The notes under the pieces are model-generated. The model saw only the letters and a program-made list of their open reading frames with translations, was not told the DNA's origin and did not search any database. Made by a program: the position numbers and the translations under genes. A DNA stretch of 64,000 nucleotides from positions 372,001 through 436,000 of the forward strand of contig NZ_CP045652.1 in assembly GCF_009557615.1 (NCBI RefSeq), written 5' to 3'. Source of the stretch: Sphingobacteruim zhuxiongii. GTDB taxonomy: Bacteria > Bacteroidota > Bacteroidia > Sphingobacteriales > Sphingobacteriaceae. Shown piece by piece: positions 37,965 to 45,897 of this stretch; positions within the stretch are counted from its first letter, which is position 1; every line of letters begins with the position of its first letter.

Positions 37965-39794
37965 ATGAAAAGAATTCTTTTTTTATTGTTGCTTGTTCCA
38001 ACGTTTCTAAACGCCCAATCTTTTCGTTTCGCTCAGGTGACCGACACGCATGTTGGGGGTGCAACAGGTGCTGATGATCTTCGCAGAACTGTTCAGGATT
38101 TGAATCAGATGCGAGATATCGATTTTGTGATTTTATCGGGGGATGTTACTGAGTTTGGTTCTGATGAAGAACTTGCCTTAGCAAAACGTATATTGGACAG
38201 TCTAAACCTTCCATTATACGTTATTCCAGGAAATCATGATAGCAATTGGTCAGAGAGTGGAGCAAATACGTTCCGTCGTGTATTCGGGAGTGAGATGTTT
38301 TTCTTTAAGCATAAAGGATATCAGTTTATTGGAACGACCTCTGGGCCAAATATGCGAATGAGTCCTGGGCAGATTCCTCGTGAAAATCTGGTATGGATGG
38401 ATTCGGTTTTTAATGCAAATAAAGACGCAGAGATGCCCTTGATTGCGATCAATCACTATCCGCTAGATGAGTCGTTGAATAATTGGTATGAATCAATTAA
38501 TCGCCTTAAAACACGTAATGTGCAATTGGCCCTTTGTGGTCATGGACATCAAAATCGTTTATACGATTGGGAAGGTATCCCTGGCGTTATGTCAAGGTCG
38601 AATTTGCGGGCAAAGGAAGTCATTGGAGGATATAATATAATAACGATTAAAAATGATTCGGCAATTTTTCAAGTGCGCCGACCGTTATCCATTACGGAGG
38701 ATGCATGGTTAACTGTTCCTCTTCGTTCTGTACGTACGAATTCCACCAACGTGTCGGCTCGTCCAAACTATGATATGAATAATACCAGTAAAGCAAAGCT
38801 TGTTTGGGAATATGAAGATCATGGAGATATTGGCGCGGGGATGAGTACCGATCAGCGATATGTTTTTACAGCCAATACCGTAGGTGAGGTCTTTGCCTTG
38901 GATATGAAATCTGGGAAATTAATTTGGAAGTTTAAGACTGGAGGAAAAGTATATTCTACACCGGCTTTTCACCAAGGAACAGTCGTTGTTGGCTCTTCTG
39001 ATCATTTTATTTATGGGCTTGATTCAAAGACTGGTCTTTTAAAATGGAAACTTGAGGCTGGTAAGGCGGTCTTGGGATCGGCAGCAGTCGATCAAGGGAA
39101 AGCTTATATTGGGGCCTCTGACGGAATTTTTCGATGCATCAACGTGTCAGATGGTAAATTGATTTGGGCTTTCGATCAGGTAAAGGGCTATGTTTCAACA
39201 AGACCAACAATAGCCAATGATAAAGTTATCTTTGGTTCCTGGAATAACGGTTTTTATGCGCTGGATAAATTAACTGGAAAGTTGGTTTGGGAATGGTCGA
39301 ATGGGCATCAGAATCGTATGTTTTCAGCAGCGGCCTGTTATCCAGTCGTGAGTAATAATCGGGTGTTTATAGTGGCCCCCGATCGTTACATGACGGCAAT
39401 TGACTTAAAATCAGGAAAAACGATTTGGAGAGAAAAAATTGATTCTGAAAAAGTAAGGGAATCAATGGGGCTTTCTCATGATAAGAAGCATGTCTATGCA
39501 AAGACTATGGACGGTGAAGTTATCGCGGTTCCAGTTCATGCAGACAAGATGGATGTGGTTTGGAAGTCTAAATTGAAACTTCCGTACGAATTGGCGCCTA
39601 CAGCACTACAAAGTAATCGACACTTGATATTTGTTCCAAGTGATAAAGGTTTATTTTCAGCAGTAGATAATAAATCTGGAGAAGTTAAATGGCAGTATAA
39701 AATATCAAACGGTATGATCAATCCACCTTTGTTATCGAAGAACAGCGTCATTGTCAGTACAATGGATGGGAAAATCGTAATGCTTTCCTACTAG
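37965..39794 (+). CDS. Exported metallophosphoesterase fused to a PQQ-like beta-propeller
   Basis: 609 residues with a signal peptide (cleavage near LNAQ). Residues 20-240 are a calcineurin-like phosphoesterase with every metal motif intact: D27-x-H29, GD at 59-60, GNHD at 89-92, H164 and GHGH at 192-195. Residues about 275-609 are a beta-propeller of PQQ/Trp-docking type, seen as repeats such as SGKLIWKF, TGLLKWKL, DGKLIWAF, TGKLVWEW and SGEVKWQY spaced about 40 residues. The propeller probably binds a partner or surface rather than PQQ. The substrate is unknown. It lies between susD and murQ, so a phosphorylated cell-wall or glycan substrate is a reasonable guess. Confidence 0.85.
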   Translation: MKRILFLLLLVPTFLNAQSFRFAQVTDTHVGGATGADDLRRTVQDLNQMRDIDFVILSGDVTEFGSDEELALAKRILDSLNLPLYVIPGNHDSNWSESGANTFRRVFGSEMFFFKHKGYQFIGTTSGPNMRMSPGQIPRENLVWMDSVFNANKDAEMPLIAINHYPLDESLNNWYESINRLKTRNVQLALCGHGHQNRLYDWEGIPGVMSRSNLRAKEVIGGYNIITIKNDSAIFQVRRPLSITEDAWLTVPLRSVRTNSTNVSARPNYDMNNTSKAKLVWEYEDHGDIGAGMSTDQRYVFTANTVGEVFALDMKSGKLIWKFKTGGKVYSTPAFHQGTVVVGSSDHFIYGLDSKTGLLKWKLEAGKAVLGSAAVDQGKAYIGASDGIFRCINVSDGKLIWAFDQVKGYVSTRPTIANDKVIFGSWNNGFYALDKLTGKLVWEWSNGHQNRMFSAAACYPVVSNNRVFIVAPDRYMTAIDLKSGKTIWREKIDSEKVRESMGLSHDKKHVYAKTMDGEVIAVPVHADKMDVVWKSKLKLPYELAPTALQSNRHLIFVPSDKGLFSAVDNKSGEVKWQYKISNGMINPPLLSKNSVIVSTMDGKIVMLSY

Positions 39795-40095
39795 AGTTTT
39801 TGTTAGGAAGATGAAATTGTAATTTGATAAGTCTTAATCGTGTTGTCAATCGTTTATACCGATGATTAGGCGGCTGCCTGAGATGAATAGGAAATATTAT
39901 TAAACAAAACATGCATAGTGTTGCATATTATTCATGGATGGCAGTAATGTTGTTATGATTCTGTTGAAAGACGGCAACAGGATTTTGCTTAATATTTAAA
40001 AGAATCGTGTCTTGTTTGGACTTGCAAATCTCTGATTTATTCATTCTAACCGAGGCTTACAGATAATTTTTTAATCGATAGTGTGAAAATTCTGA

Positions 40096-40124
40096 TTGAT
40101 TGAATTGGAAAAATGATAAATTCG
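40096..40124 (+). promoter_or_regulatory. Possible murQ promoter
   Basis: TTG (40096-40098), 18 bases, TAAATTCG (40117-40124), one base off TAnnTTTG. Transcription from here would run through the hairpin at 40142-40172 before murQ. A second, weaker candidate (TTG 40162, TATTTACG 40187) lies after the hairpin. Confidence 0.35.
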
Positions 40125-40141
40125 CCTATCAAAACTAAATG

Positions 40142-40172
40142 AAAAACGCTTTTGCATGTTGTTGCGTTTTTT
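40142..40172 (+). terminator. Terminator-like hairpin in the murQ leader
   Basis: AAAAACGC (40142-40149) pairs with GCGTTTTT (40164-40171) around a 14-base loop, ending in a T-run. The murQ ATG is 46 bases further on. The nearest upstream plus-strand gene ends about 350 bases earlier. It could be an attenuator for murQ or the end of a short upstream transcript. Confidence 0.5.
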
Positions 40173-40217
40173 AGAAAATAATCGCATATTTACGGAAAGT
40201 TATAGAAGTATTTCAAA

Positions 40218-41048
40218 ATGCTACACAGTATGATCAACACAACGGAGAAGGATTCCAATTATCAGGAATTAGACAAAATGTCTGTTCAGGAGATTCTGAT
40301 TAATATTAATAATGAAGATAAAACCGTTCCGTTGGCGGTGGAGAGGGAGATTGCTCACATTGAATCCTTAGTAAAAGTGATCGTGGAGCGAATGAAAAAA
40401 GGTGGACGTTTATTCTATATCGGTGCTGGAACGAGTGGGCGTCTAGGTATACTTGATGCTTCGGAGTGTCCTCCGACCTATGGTGTTCCGTTTGATTGGG
40501 TAATTGGACTAATTGCTGGAGGAGACACTGCCATTCGTAAGGCTGTAGAATTTGCGGAAGATGACGAAGAGCAAGCTTGGAAAGATTTAGAAGAGTATGC
40601 TATCAATGCCAATGACGTTGTTATTGGAATCGCCGCTTCTGGTACAACCCCATACGTAATTGGTGGTTTGAACCGCGCAAACGAAAAAGGAATTGCTACC
40701 GGTTGTATTGTTTGTAATGGGAACTCCCCAATTGCAGCGATTGCGCAATATCCGGTGGAATTGATTGTTGGACCTGAATTTGTAACGGGATCGACACGTA
40801 TGAAAGCTGGTACAGCACAAAAATTAGCCTTGAATATGATTAGTACCGCAGTTATGATACAATTAGGCCGTGTTAAGGGGAATAAGATGGTCGACATGCA
40901 ACTTTCCAATCATAAGCTTGTTGGGCGTGGCGTACGTATGGTGATGGCTGAAACGGGAACAGATCAGGAAACAGCTACAGCGCTAATCGAGAAATTTGGT
41001 AATGTACGAAAGGCTATCGATAATTTTAACCTTCAAAAGAACAGCTAA
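40218..41048 (+). CDS. murQ: N-acetylmuramic acid 6-phosphate etherase
   Basis: 276 residues. Removes the lactyl group from MurNAc-6-P, giving GlcNAc-6-P and D-lactate, in the cytoplasm. The SIS-domain sugar-phosphate motif GAGTSGRLGILDASECPPTYG spans residues 69-89 (shown here without its last residues in context), with E83 and E114 at the same positions as the two catalytic glutamates of E. coli MurQ. Further signatures are AASGTTPYV, FVTGSTRMKAGTAQK and the tail GVRMVMAETG. ATG 40230 is a possible later start. The SSS transporter gene follows after 8 bases. MurQ normally needs a MurNAc kinase or PTS to make its substrate, and neither is in the window. Confidence 0.97.
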   Translation: MLHSMINTTEKDSNYQELDKMSVQEILININNEDKTVPLAVEREIAHIESLVKVIVERMKKGGRLFYIGAGTSGRLGILDASECPPTYGVPFDWVIGLIAGGDTAIRKAVEFAEDDEEQAWKDLEEYAINANDVVIGIAASGTTPYVIGGLNRANEKGIATGCIVCNGNSPIAAIAQYPVELIVGPEFVTGSTRMKAGTAQKLALNMISTAVMIQLGRVKGNKMVDMQLSNHKLVGRGVRMVMAETGTDQETATALIEKFGNVRKAIDNFNLQKNS

Positions 41049-41056
41049 ACAAATTT

Positions 41057-42568
41057 ATGTCACCTATTATATTATTATCTTTTCTAGTTGTTTATTTCGG
41101 AATCTTGTTGGCGGTGTCGTATTTCACATCCAAGGATTCTTCCGATAATTCAACATTTTTCGTTGCCAACCGTAACTCTAAATGGTATATGGTTGCCTTC
41201 GGAATGATTGGTACAGCATTGTCCGGTGTAACATTTATCTCCGTTCCTGGAGATGTAGGAAATACCCCTGGAGGATTAACTGAGCCAAACAACTTTAGTT
41301 ATTTTCAATTCGTTATTGGAAATGCAATTGGATTTGTGGTGATTGCCTATGTTCTATTGCCTCTTTATTACCGAATGAATCTAACTTCTATTTATACCTA
41401 TCTAGAAGAACGCTTAGGTCATAAAAGTTATAAATCGGGTGCCATGATCTTCTTGATCTCTAGAACAATTGGTTCCGCATTTCGCTTATATCTAGTTGCT
41501 ATCGTTTTGCAGCGCTATATTTTTGATGCTTGGAAAGTTCCATTTATTCTTACGGTAGCTGTTTGTTTATTCCTAATATGGTTATATACCAATAAAGGAG
41601 GGCTTAAAACCATTATCATTACCGATACGCTTCAAACAACATTTTTGTTATTAGCTGTTCTGCTTTCGATTTACTTCATGGCTGACGGTCTTGGTTTAAC
41701 AGTGTTCGAAGCTTTTGAGAAAGTGAAAGAAAGCTCTTACTCGAAAATCTTTGTTTGGGAGAATTTGTTAGGCGATACGAGACATATCTTGAAACATATA
41801 ATCGGAGGTGCTTTTGTTACGATTGCCATGACTGGTTTAGATCAGGATTTGATGCAAAAGAATTTGAGTATGAAGACGATTGGCGAGGCGCAAAAGAATA
41901 TGATGACTTTTACAGGTATCTTCATTGTCATCAATTTATTCTTTTTAGCCGTTGGAGCTCTATTGTATTTTTATGCGGATGCAAATGGGATCAAATTATC
42001 GGATATTGGGAAGTCAGATTATTTGTATCCGGAAATAGCATTGCGCCATTTGACGCTTCTTCCAGGAATTATCTTTATGATGGGATTGACGGCAGCGACA
42101 TTTGCAACGACTGACTCGGCATTAACCGCTTTAACGACTTCATATTGTGTTGACTTTTTGAACTTCAACAAAAAGGAAAATCCAAATGATCCGAAGCTGG
42201 TTAAACAACGTAATTTGGTACATTTTGCTTTCTCTATTGTGATGTTATTGGTGATTCTATTGTTTCATTGGATAAATGATGAATCGGTAGTTTCTGCTAT
42301 TTTCAAAATTGCTGGTTACACTTATGGACCGTTGCTAGGCTTATTCTCTTTTGGTATTCTGACTAAGCGAAGAGTGAATGATAATCTTGTTCCTATTATC
42401 TGTGTGATATCGCCATTATTGATTTTCTTACTAAATCATTATGTGTTACCGCATACGGCTTATAAAATTGGTTTTGAACTGATTGTCTATAATGGTTTGA
42501 TTACTTACTTATTGTTATTAATTACTTCGCCAGGTAAGGTTGAAGGTAAAATAGCAGGTAGCAAATAA
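41057..42568 (+). CDS. Sodium:solute symporter (SSS family), probable MurNAc or amino-sugar importer
   Basis: 503 residues with about 13 predicted membrane helices. SSS features: N-terminal helix, SSDNSTFFVANRNSKWYMV, the core GMIGTALSGVTFISVPG, and AMTGLDQDLMQKNLSM in the middle, with a Na+-site-like TAATFATTDSALTAL. It starts 8 bases after murQ, so the two are certainly co-transcribed. SSS transporters carry sialic acid, sugars and amino acids; a transporter gene next to MurQ also exists in the MurNAc operon of Tannerella forsythia. MurNAc import is therefore an inference from context. Confidence 0.85.
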   Translation: MSPIILLSFLVVYFGILLAVSYFTSKDSSDNSTFFVANRNSKWYMVAFGMIGTALSGVTFISVPGDVGNTPGGLTEPNNFSYFQFVIGNAIGFVVIAYVLLPLYYRMNLTSIYTYLEERLGHKSYKSGAMIFLISRTIGSAFRLYLVAIVLQRYIFDAWKVPFILTVAVCLFLIWLYTNKGGLKTIIITDTLQTTFLLLAVLLSIYFMADGLGLTVFEAFEKVKESSYSKIFVWENLLGDTRHILKHIIGGAFVTIAMTGLDQDLMQKNLSMKTIGEAQKNMMTFTGIFIVINLFFLAVGALLYFYADANGIKLSDIGKSDYLYPEIALRHLTLLPGIIFMMGLTAATFATTDSALTALTTSYCVDFLNFNKKENPNDPKLVKQRNLVHFAFSIVMLLVILLFHWINDESVVSAIFKIAGYTYGPLLGLFSFGILTKRRVNDNLVPIICVISPLLIFLLNHYVLPHTAYKIGFELIVYNGLITYLLLLITSPGKVEGKIAGSK

Positions 42569-42587
42569 TTGCTAATCTGAATGATTT

Positions 42588-42640
42588 GTGTGTGCAAAAA
42601 AAATCCAGTAGTTTTGACTACTAAGTATATTTTGCACACA
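42588..42640 (+). promoter_or_regulatory. Nested inverted repeat ending on the pnp start codon
   Basis: Outer arms TGTGTGCAAAA (42589-42599) and TTTTGCACACA (42630-42640) are perfect 11-bp inverted repeats, and the last base of the right arm is the A of the ATG. Inside lies AGTAG (42607-42611) with CTACT (42618-42622) around TTTTGA. The right arm also includes a TATATTTTG -7-like string. It could be an operator at the promoter or an RNA hairpin that hides the start codon. Confidence 0.55.
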
Positions 42641-43449
42641 TGTATCATTTAATCGAAGAATCTATCCAATCTATACGTCGCAAAATAGGCGACTTCTCAC
42701 CAGAATTTGGTATTATTTTAGGTACAGGTCTTGGTAAACTCGTTAACGAGATCGAACATCAAATGATGTACTCCAATATTCCAAATTTTCCAATATCTAC
42801 GGTAGAATTTCATACCGGTAAACTCATCTTTGGTAAATTAAATGGACGTCGCGTAGTTGCAATGCAAGGTCGCCTTCATTTTTATGAAGGTTACTCGATG
42901 CAGGAGATTACCTTTCCGGTTCGTGTTATGAAGGCCTTGGGGATTGAAAAGCTCTTTGTTTCCAATGCCTCTGGTTCATTAAATCCATCGATTAAGAAAG
43001 GAGATATTGGCATTATTGAAGATCATATTAACTTGTTGCCTGACAATCCATTGAGAGGCGCTAATGATGAGAACTTCGGGCCTCGTTTTCCTGATATGAG
43101 CCAACCTTACGATCGTAAAATGATTAAGCAAGGTATGAAAATTGCGAATGAGCATGGAATTACCGCGCATGAGGTTGTTTATGTTTCTGCACCTGGGCCA
43201 AATTTAGAGACCAGAGCCGAGTATCGCTATATGCGAATTATTGGCGGGGATATTGTAGGGATGAGTACTGTTCCGGAGGTCATCGTTGCTAATCATATGG
43301 GTTTACCTGTCTTTGCAATATCTGTCATCACGGATGAAGGGTTTCATGATGATCTAAAGCCTGTTTCTTTAGAGGAAATTGTTGCAGTTGCGACTGAGGC
43401 GGAACCGAAGATGACGAGTATATTAAAAGAATTGATTGCATTGCAATAA
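42640..43449 (+). CDS. punA: Purine-nucleoside phosphorylase (type I)
   Basis: 269 residues. Splits inosine and guanosine with phosphate in purine salvage. Family motifs: FGIILGTGLGKL (phosphate loop), MQGRLHFYEGYSMQEITFPVRVMK, FVSNASGSLNPSIKKGDIGIIEDHINLLPDNPL, VSAPGPNLETRAEYRYMR, and VGMSTVPEVIVANHMGL with the conserved SVITDEG. This is the trimeric PunA/DeoD-1 type rather than the hexameric DeoD. It is the sixth plus-strand gene in a row but has no functional tie to the amino-sugar genes; the inverted repeat in front suggests separate control. Confidence 0.95.
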   Translation: MYHLIEESIQSIRRKIGDFSPEFGIILGTGLGKLVNEIEHQMMYSNIPNFPISTVEFHTGKLIFGKLNGRRVVAMQGRLHFYEGYSMQEITFPVRVMKALGIEKLFVSNASGSLNPSIKKGDIGIIEDHINLLPDNPLRGANDENFGPRFPDMSQPYDRKMIKQGMKIANEHGITAHEVVYVSAPGPNLETRAEYRYMRIIGGDIVGMSTVPEVIVANHMGLPVFAISVITDEGFHDDLKPVSLEEIVAVATEAEPKMTSILKELIALQ

Positions 43450-43473
43450 TCTTGGATTTTTGCCCTATTTTTG
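43441..43473 (+). promoter_or_regulatory. Promoter of the putative porin gene
   Basis: TTG (43441-43443), 22 bases, TATTTTTG (43466-43473), an exact -7 box. The -33 element overlaps the end of the purine phosphorylase gene. ATG is 25 bases after the box. Confidence 0.45.
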
Positions 43474-43498
43474 AGGTCGTTTATTTAGAGATCCTTAC

Positions 43499-45484
43499 AT
43501 GAGTATACTGAGTAGGTTGTTATTGATATTGCTGTTGTTCGCTCTTGGTCCAAAGGCTTACGCCCAAGTGGAAGAGGAATTTAGTTCAGCGCTCGATTCA
43601 GCCCGTGCGAAAGAAGATAATAAGAAAGATTCTGTTGTATTTACGGCAAAATATGTACGCTATACGAATTTAGCGACCATGAAACGTTTGACAAAAACAT
43701 ATCAGTTAGATACGTCTCACGTAAATTTCCAATATTACAATAAGCAAAATTTACCTTGGAATCCAAGTATTAACTTAGGGTCTTATGGCTTAGCAACACG
43801 TGATTTGTTGTATACGCCAAATAAGAATATTGGTTTCCAATCTGGTTATCATGCGTTAGAACGCTATATATTACATCCTGATTCGGTTGAATACTTTCGT
43901 GCTAGAGCAAGATTTTCTGAGCTCTATGCAGTGGGGTTTTTCTTTGATGATCAGGTGTTTCGAGCACGTATTGCTCAAAATATAAATCCTAACCTTAATA
44001 TTGGCGCAGAATATCATGCAAGTAATACTGATGGGTATTATAAGAATCAGGAATATAGTGATCGAAAGGGCGCTGTTTTTTCTTGGTATGAGTCGCCAAG
44101 TAAACGTTATAATTTATTAACGAATTTTACCTTTAACACCGTTGATGCTTCGGAGAATGGATCCGTTCTAAATGACACCCTTTTTAGAGATACGGGTGAT
44201 GACTCAGGAAATCCGGCGCGGTATCCAGTTCGTTTGAACGGTCAACAAAAGAATCGACCATACAATAAGTGGAAAGACTTCGGTTTATTCCTTAGGCAGT
44301 CGTATTACATGGGTAGAATTGATACCGTGAATAAGGGTTTGCCAGACGCAGAAATTCATCCCACGAATGTGATTGCACATAATTCTAGTATTAGACAGCA
44401 AAAGTTTCTATTCTTTAAAAATGAAGCTGATGGTAATAACGCTTTTCCATTGGCCAACTATACGGAAGTGCACGATACAACGAAAATTACAACCATTTCG
44501 AATGATTTTACGTATAGCTTCTTCCTGAGGAGTAAATCGTTGAAGAATGAGGCTAGAGTTGAGTTGGGATTTCAAAACGATTTGATTTGGTATGCCGATA
44601 GTGTACTCAGCCAAATGTATCAGAACAGTATGGCAAAAGGTAATATTGGGTATAAATTTAGCGATAAAGTCGATGTGAATTTTTCTGCGAAGCAAATACT
44701 TCTAGGAAGGAACATTGGCGACTTCTTGTATGAAGCTTATGCAGATGTTCATTTGAACGATGCGATCGGGAAATTACGCATTGGCGCGTATACGCAAAAT
44801 CAATCGCCTGAGATGATTTATCAAACGGCTAACCTAACTTATCACTCTTGGGCAGATCTTGGCTTAGATAAGATTAAAACGCAGAATTTAAACTTTTCCT
44901 ACGCGAATAAGAAGATTGGCTTTAGCGGTAAGGTTGAATATTTTCTAATTAACAATTATACCTACTTTACAGAACGAACTGATCCCGCGACAGGCGGATT
45001 GATCGAGAAGGATATTACTCCAACACAAGCGGGAAATCTAAACCTTTTGAAAGTGACCGTCGGGCAGAATTTTAAGTTCCGAAGATTTCACTTAGATAAT
45101 ATGGTGGTTTATCAGAAGTCTGATGCGATGGATGTTTTAGCAACGCCTGAATTGTATACTTTTCACAGCTTGTATTACGCGAACATACTATACAATGTAA
45201 TGGATTTCCGAATTGGAGCAGATGTTCGTTTTAACACGCCTTTTCGTACACCTTCTTATGCAATCAATGCTGGACAATTCTATAACGATAATTTAGGGAT
45301 CAATTTCTCGACTTATCCCGTTGTGGATTTTTGGTTAACGGCGAATATTGATCGTGTGAACTTGTTTCTAAGTTATAATTTTGCGAATCAACATGTGTAT
45401 CCGAACGGATATTATACGGTTCGCCGATACCCAATGAATCCAGCAAACTTGCGTTTTGGAGTGTCTTGGAAGTTCTATGATTAG
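43499..45484 (+). CDS. Putative outer membrane porin (Bacteroidota porin family)
   Basis: 661 residues with a signal peptide (cleavage near AYAQ). The sequence is beta-rich with alternating polar and aromatic residues and ends with RFGVSWKFYD, a typical outer-membrane barrel end. The N-terminal part (about 45-110, YQLDTSHVNFQYYNKQNLPW, LGSYGLATRDLLY) fits the large putative porin family of Bacteroidota (Porin_10 type). It is monocistronic by position, before the tRNA genes. Substrate range unknown. Confidence 0.75.
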   Translation: MSILSRLLLILLLFALGPKAYAQVEEEFSSALDSARAKEDNKKDSVVFTAKYVRYTNLATMKRLTKTYQLDTSHVNFQYYNKQNLPWNPSINLGSYGLATRDLLYTPNKNIGFQSGYHALERYILHPDSVEYFRARARFSELYAVGFFFDDQVFRARIAQNINPNLNIGAEYHASNTDGYYKNQEYSDRKGAVFSWYESPSKRYNLLTNFTFNTVDASENGSVLNDTLFRDTGDDSGNPARYPVRLNGQQKNRPYNKWKDFGLFLRQSYYMGRIDTVNKGLPDAEIHPTNVIAHNSSIRQQKFLFFKNEADGNNAFPLANYTEVHDTTKITTISNDFTYSFFLRSKSLKNEARVELGFQNDLIWYADSVLSQMYQNSMAKGNIGYKFSDKVDVNFSAKQILLGRNIGDFLYEAYADVHLNDAIGKLRIGAYTQNQSPEMIYQTANLTYHSWADLGLDKIKTQNLNFSYANKKIGFSGKVEYFLINNYTYFTERTDPATGGLIEKDITPTQAGNLNLLKVTVGQNFKFRRFHLDNMVVYQKSDAMDVLATPELYTFHSLYYANILYNVMDFRIGADVRFNTPFRTPSYAINAGQFYNDNLGINFSTYPVVDFWLTANIDRVNLFLSYNFANQHVYPNGYYTVRRYPMNPANLRFGVSWKFYD

Positions 45485-45587
45485 CGAAGTGGCGACTTGT
45501 CGGTTTAAAAAACAAGAGGGCCTCATAATTTATCTGTTTGGAATTGAATAAATTGCCGATATTTTAGAAAAAATGTTTTAAAATAAT

Positions 45588-45617
45588 TTTGCAAATCGAT
45601 TTTTAGACCTATATTTG
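45588..45617 (+). promoter_or_regulatory. Promoter of the tRNA-Val pair
   Basis: TTTG (45588-45591), 18 bases, TATATTTG (45610-45617), a strong Bacteroidota promoter 20 bases before the first tRNA. Confidence 0.65.
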
Positions 45618-45636
45618 CACACCGCAAGACGGAAAA

Positions 45637-45714
45637 GGAGAATTAGCTCAGCTGGTTCAGAGCATCTGCCTTACAAGCAGAGGGTCACTGGTTCGAATCC
45701 AGTATTCTCCACCA
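45637..45714 (+). tRNA. tRNA-Val (anticodon TAC), CCA encoded
   Basis: Full cloverleaf: acceptor GGAGAAT/ATTCTCC, D-arm GCTC...GAGC, anticodon stem TCTGC/GCAGA with loop CTTACAA (anticodon TAC, reads GUA), variable GGGTC, T-arm ACTGG-TTCGAAT-CCAGT, discriminator A73, and CCA at 45712-45714. Confidence 0.97.
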
Positions 45715-45722
45715 AAATAAAA

Positions 45723-45797
45723 GGAGGCTTAGCTCAGCTGGTTCAGAGCATCTGCCTTACAAGCAGAGGGTCACTGGTTCGAATCCAGTAGCCTCCA
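45723..45797 (+). tRNA. tRNA-Val (anticodon TAC), second copy, no CCA encoded
   Basis: Identical to the first copy in every arm except two acceptor pairs: GGAGGCT/AGCCTCC instead of GGAGAAT/ATTCTCC. After discriminator A73 (45797) comes CTA, so CCA must be added by the nucleotidyltransferase. Eight bases separate it from the first copy's CCA. Confidence 0.97.
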
Positions 45798-45803
45798 CTA
45801 CCG

Positions 45804-45836
45804 AAAAAGCATCAAGAGATTGATGCTTTTTTATTT
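45804..45836 (+). terminator. Terminator of the tRNA operon
   Basis: AAAAAGCATCAA (45804-45815) pairs with TTGATGCTTTTT (45820-45831), GAGA loop, ending in T. It also faces the convergent small gene at 45898. Confidence 0.9.
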
Positions 45837-45897
45837 TAAACTAAATTTGATTCTGCCAGCTTCTTCTAAATCATATTTTATCAGACGATAGTCTTCG

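Larger units (their letters stand above)
39795..40217. other. 423-base region before murQ
   Basis: No protein frame is convincing. The right third holds a promoter-like pair (40096-40124), then a terminator-like hairpin (40142-40172), then the murQ start. The left two thirds show nothing I can name. Confidence 0.5.

Noticed and set aside
40478..40909. A 143-codon minus-strand frame
   Set aside because: It is the antisense of murQ, whose catalytic residues and family signatures are complete.
41755..42114. A 119-codon plus-strand frame in the SSS gene
   Set aside because: Out-of-frame shadow within the symporter; no start context or protein features.
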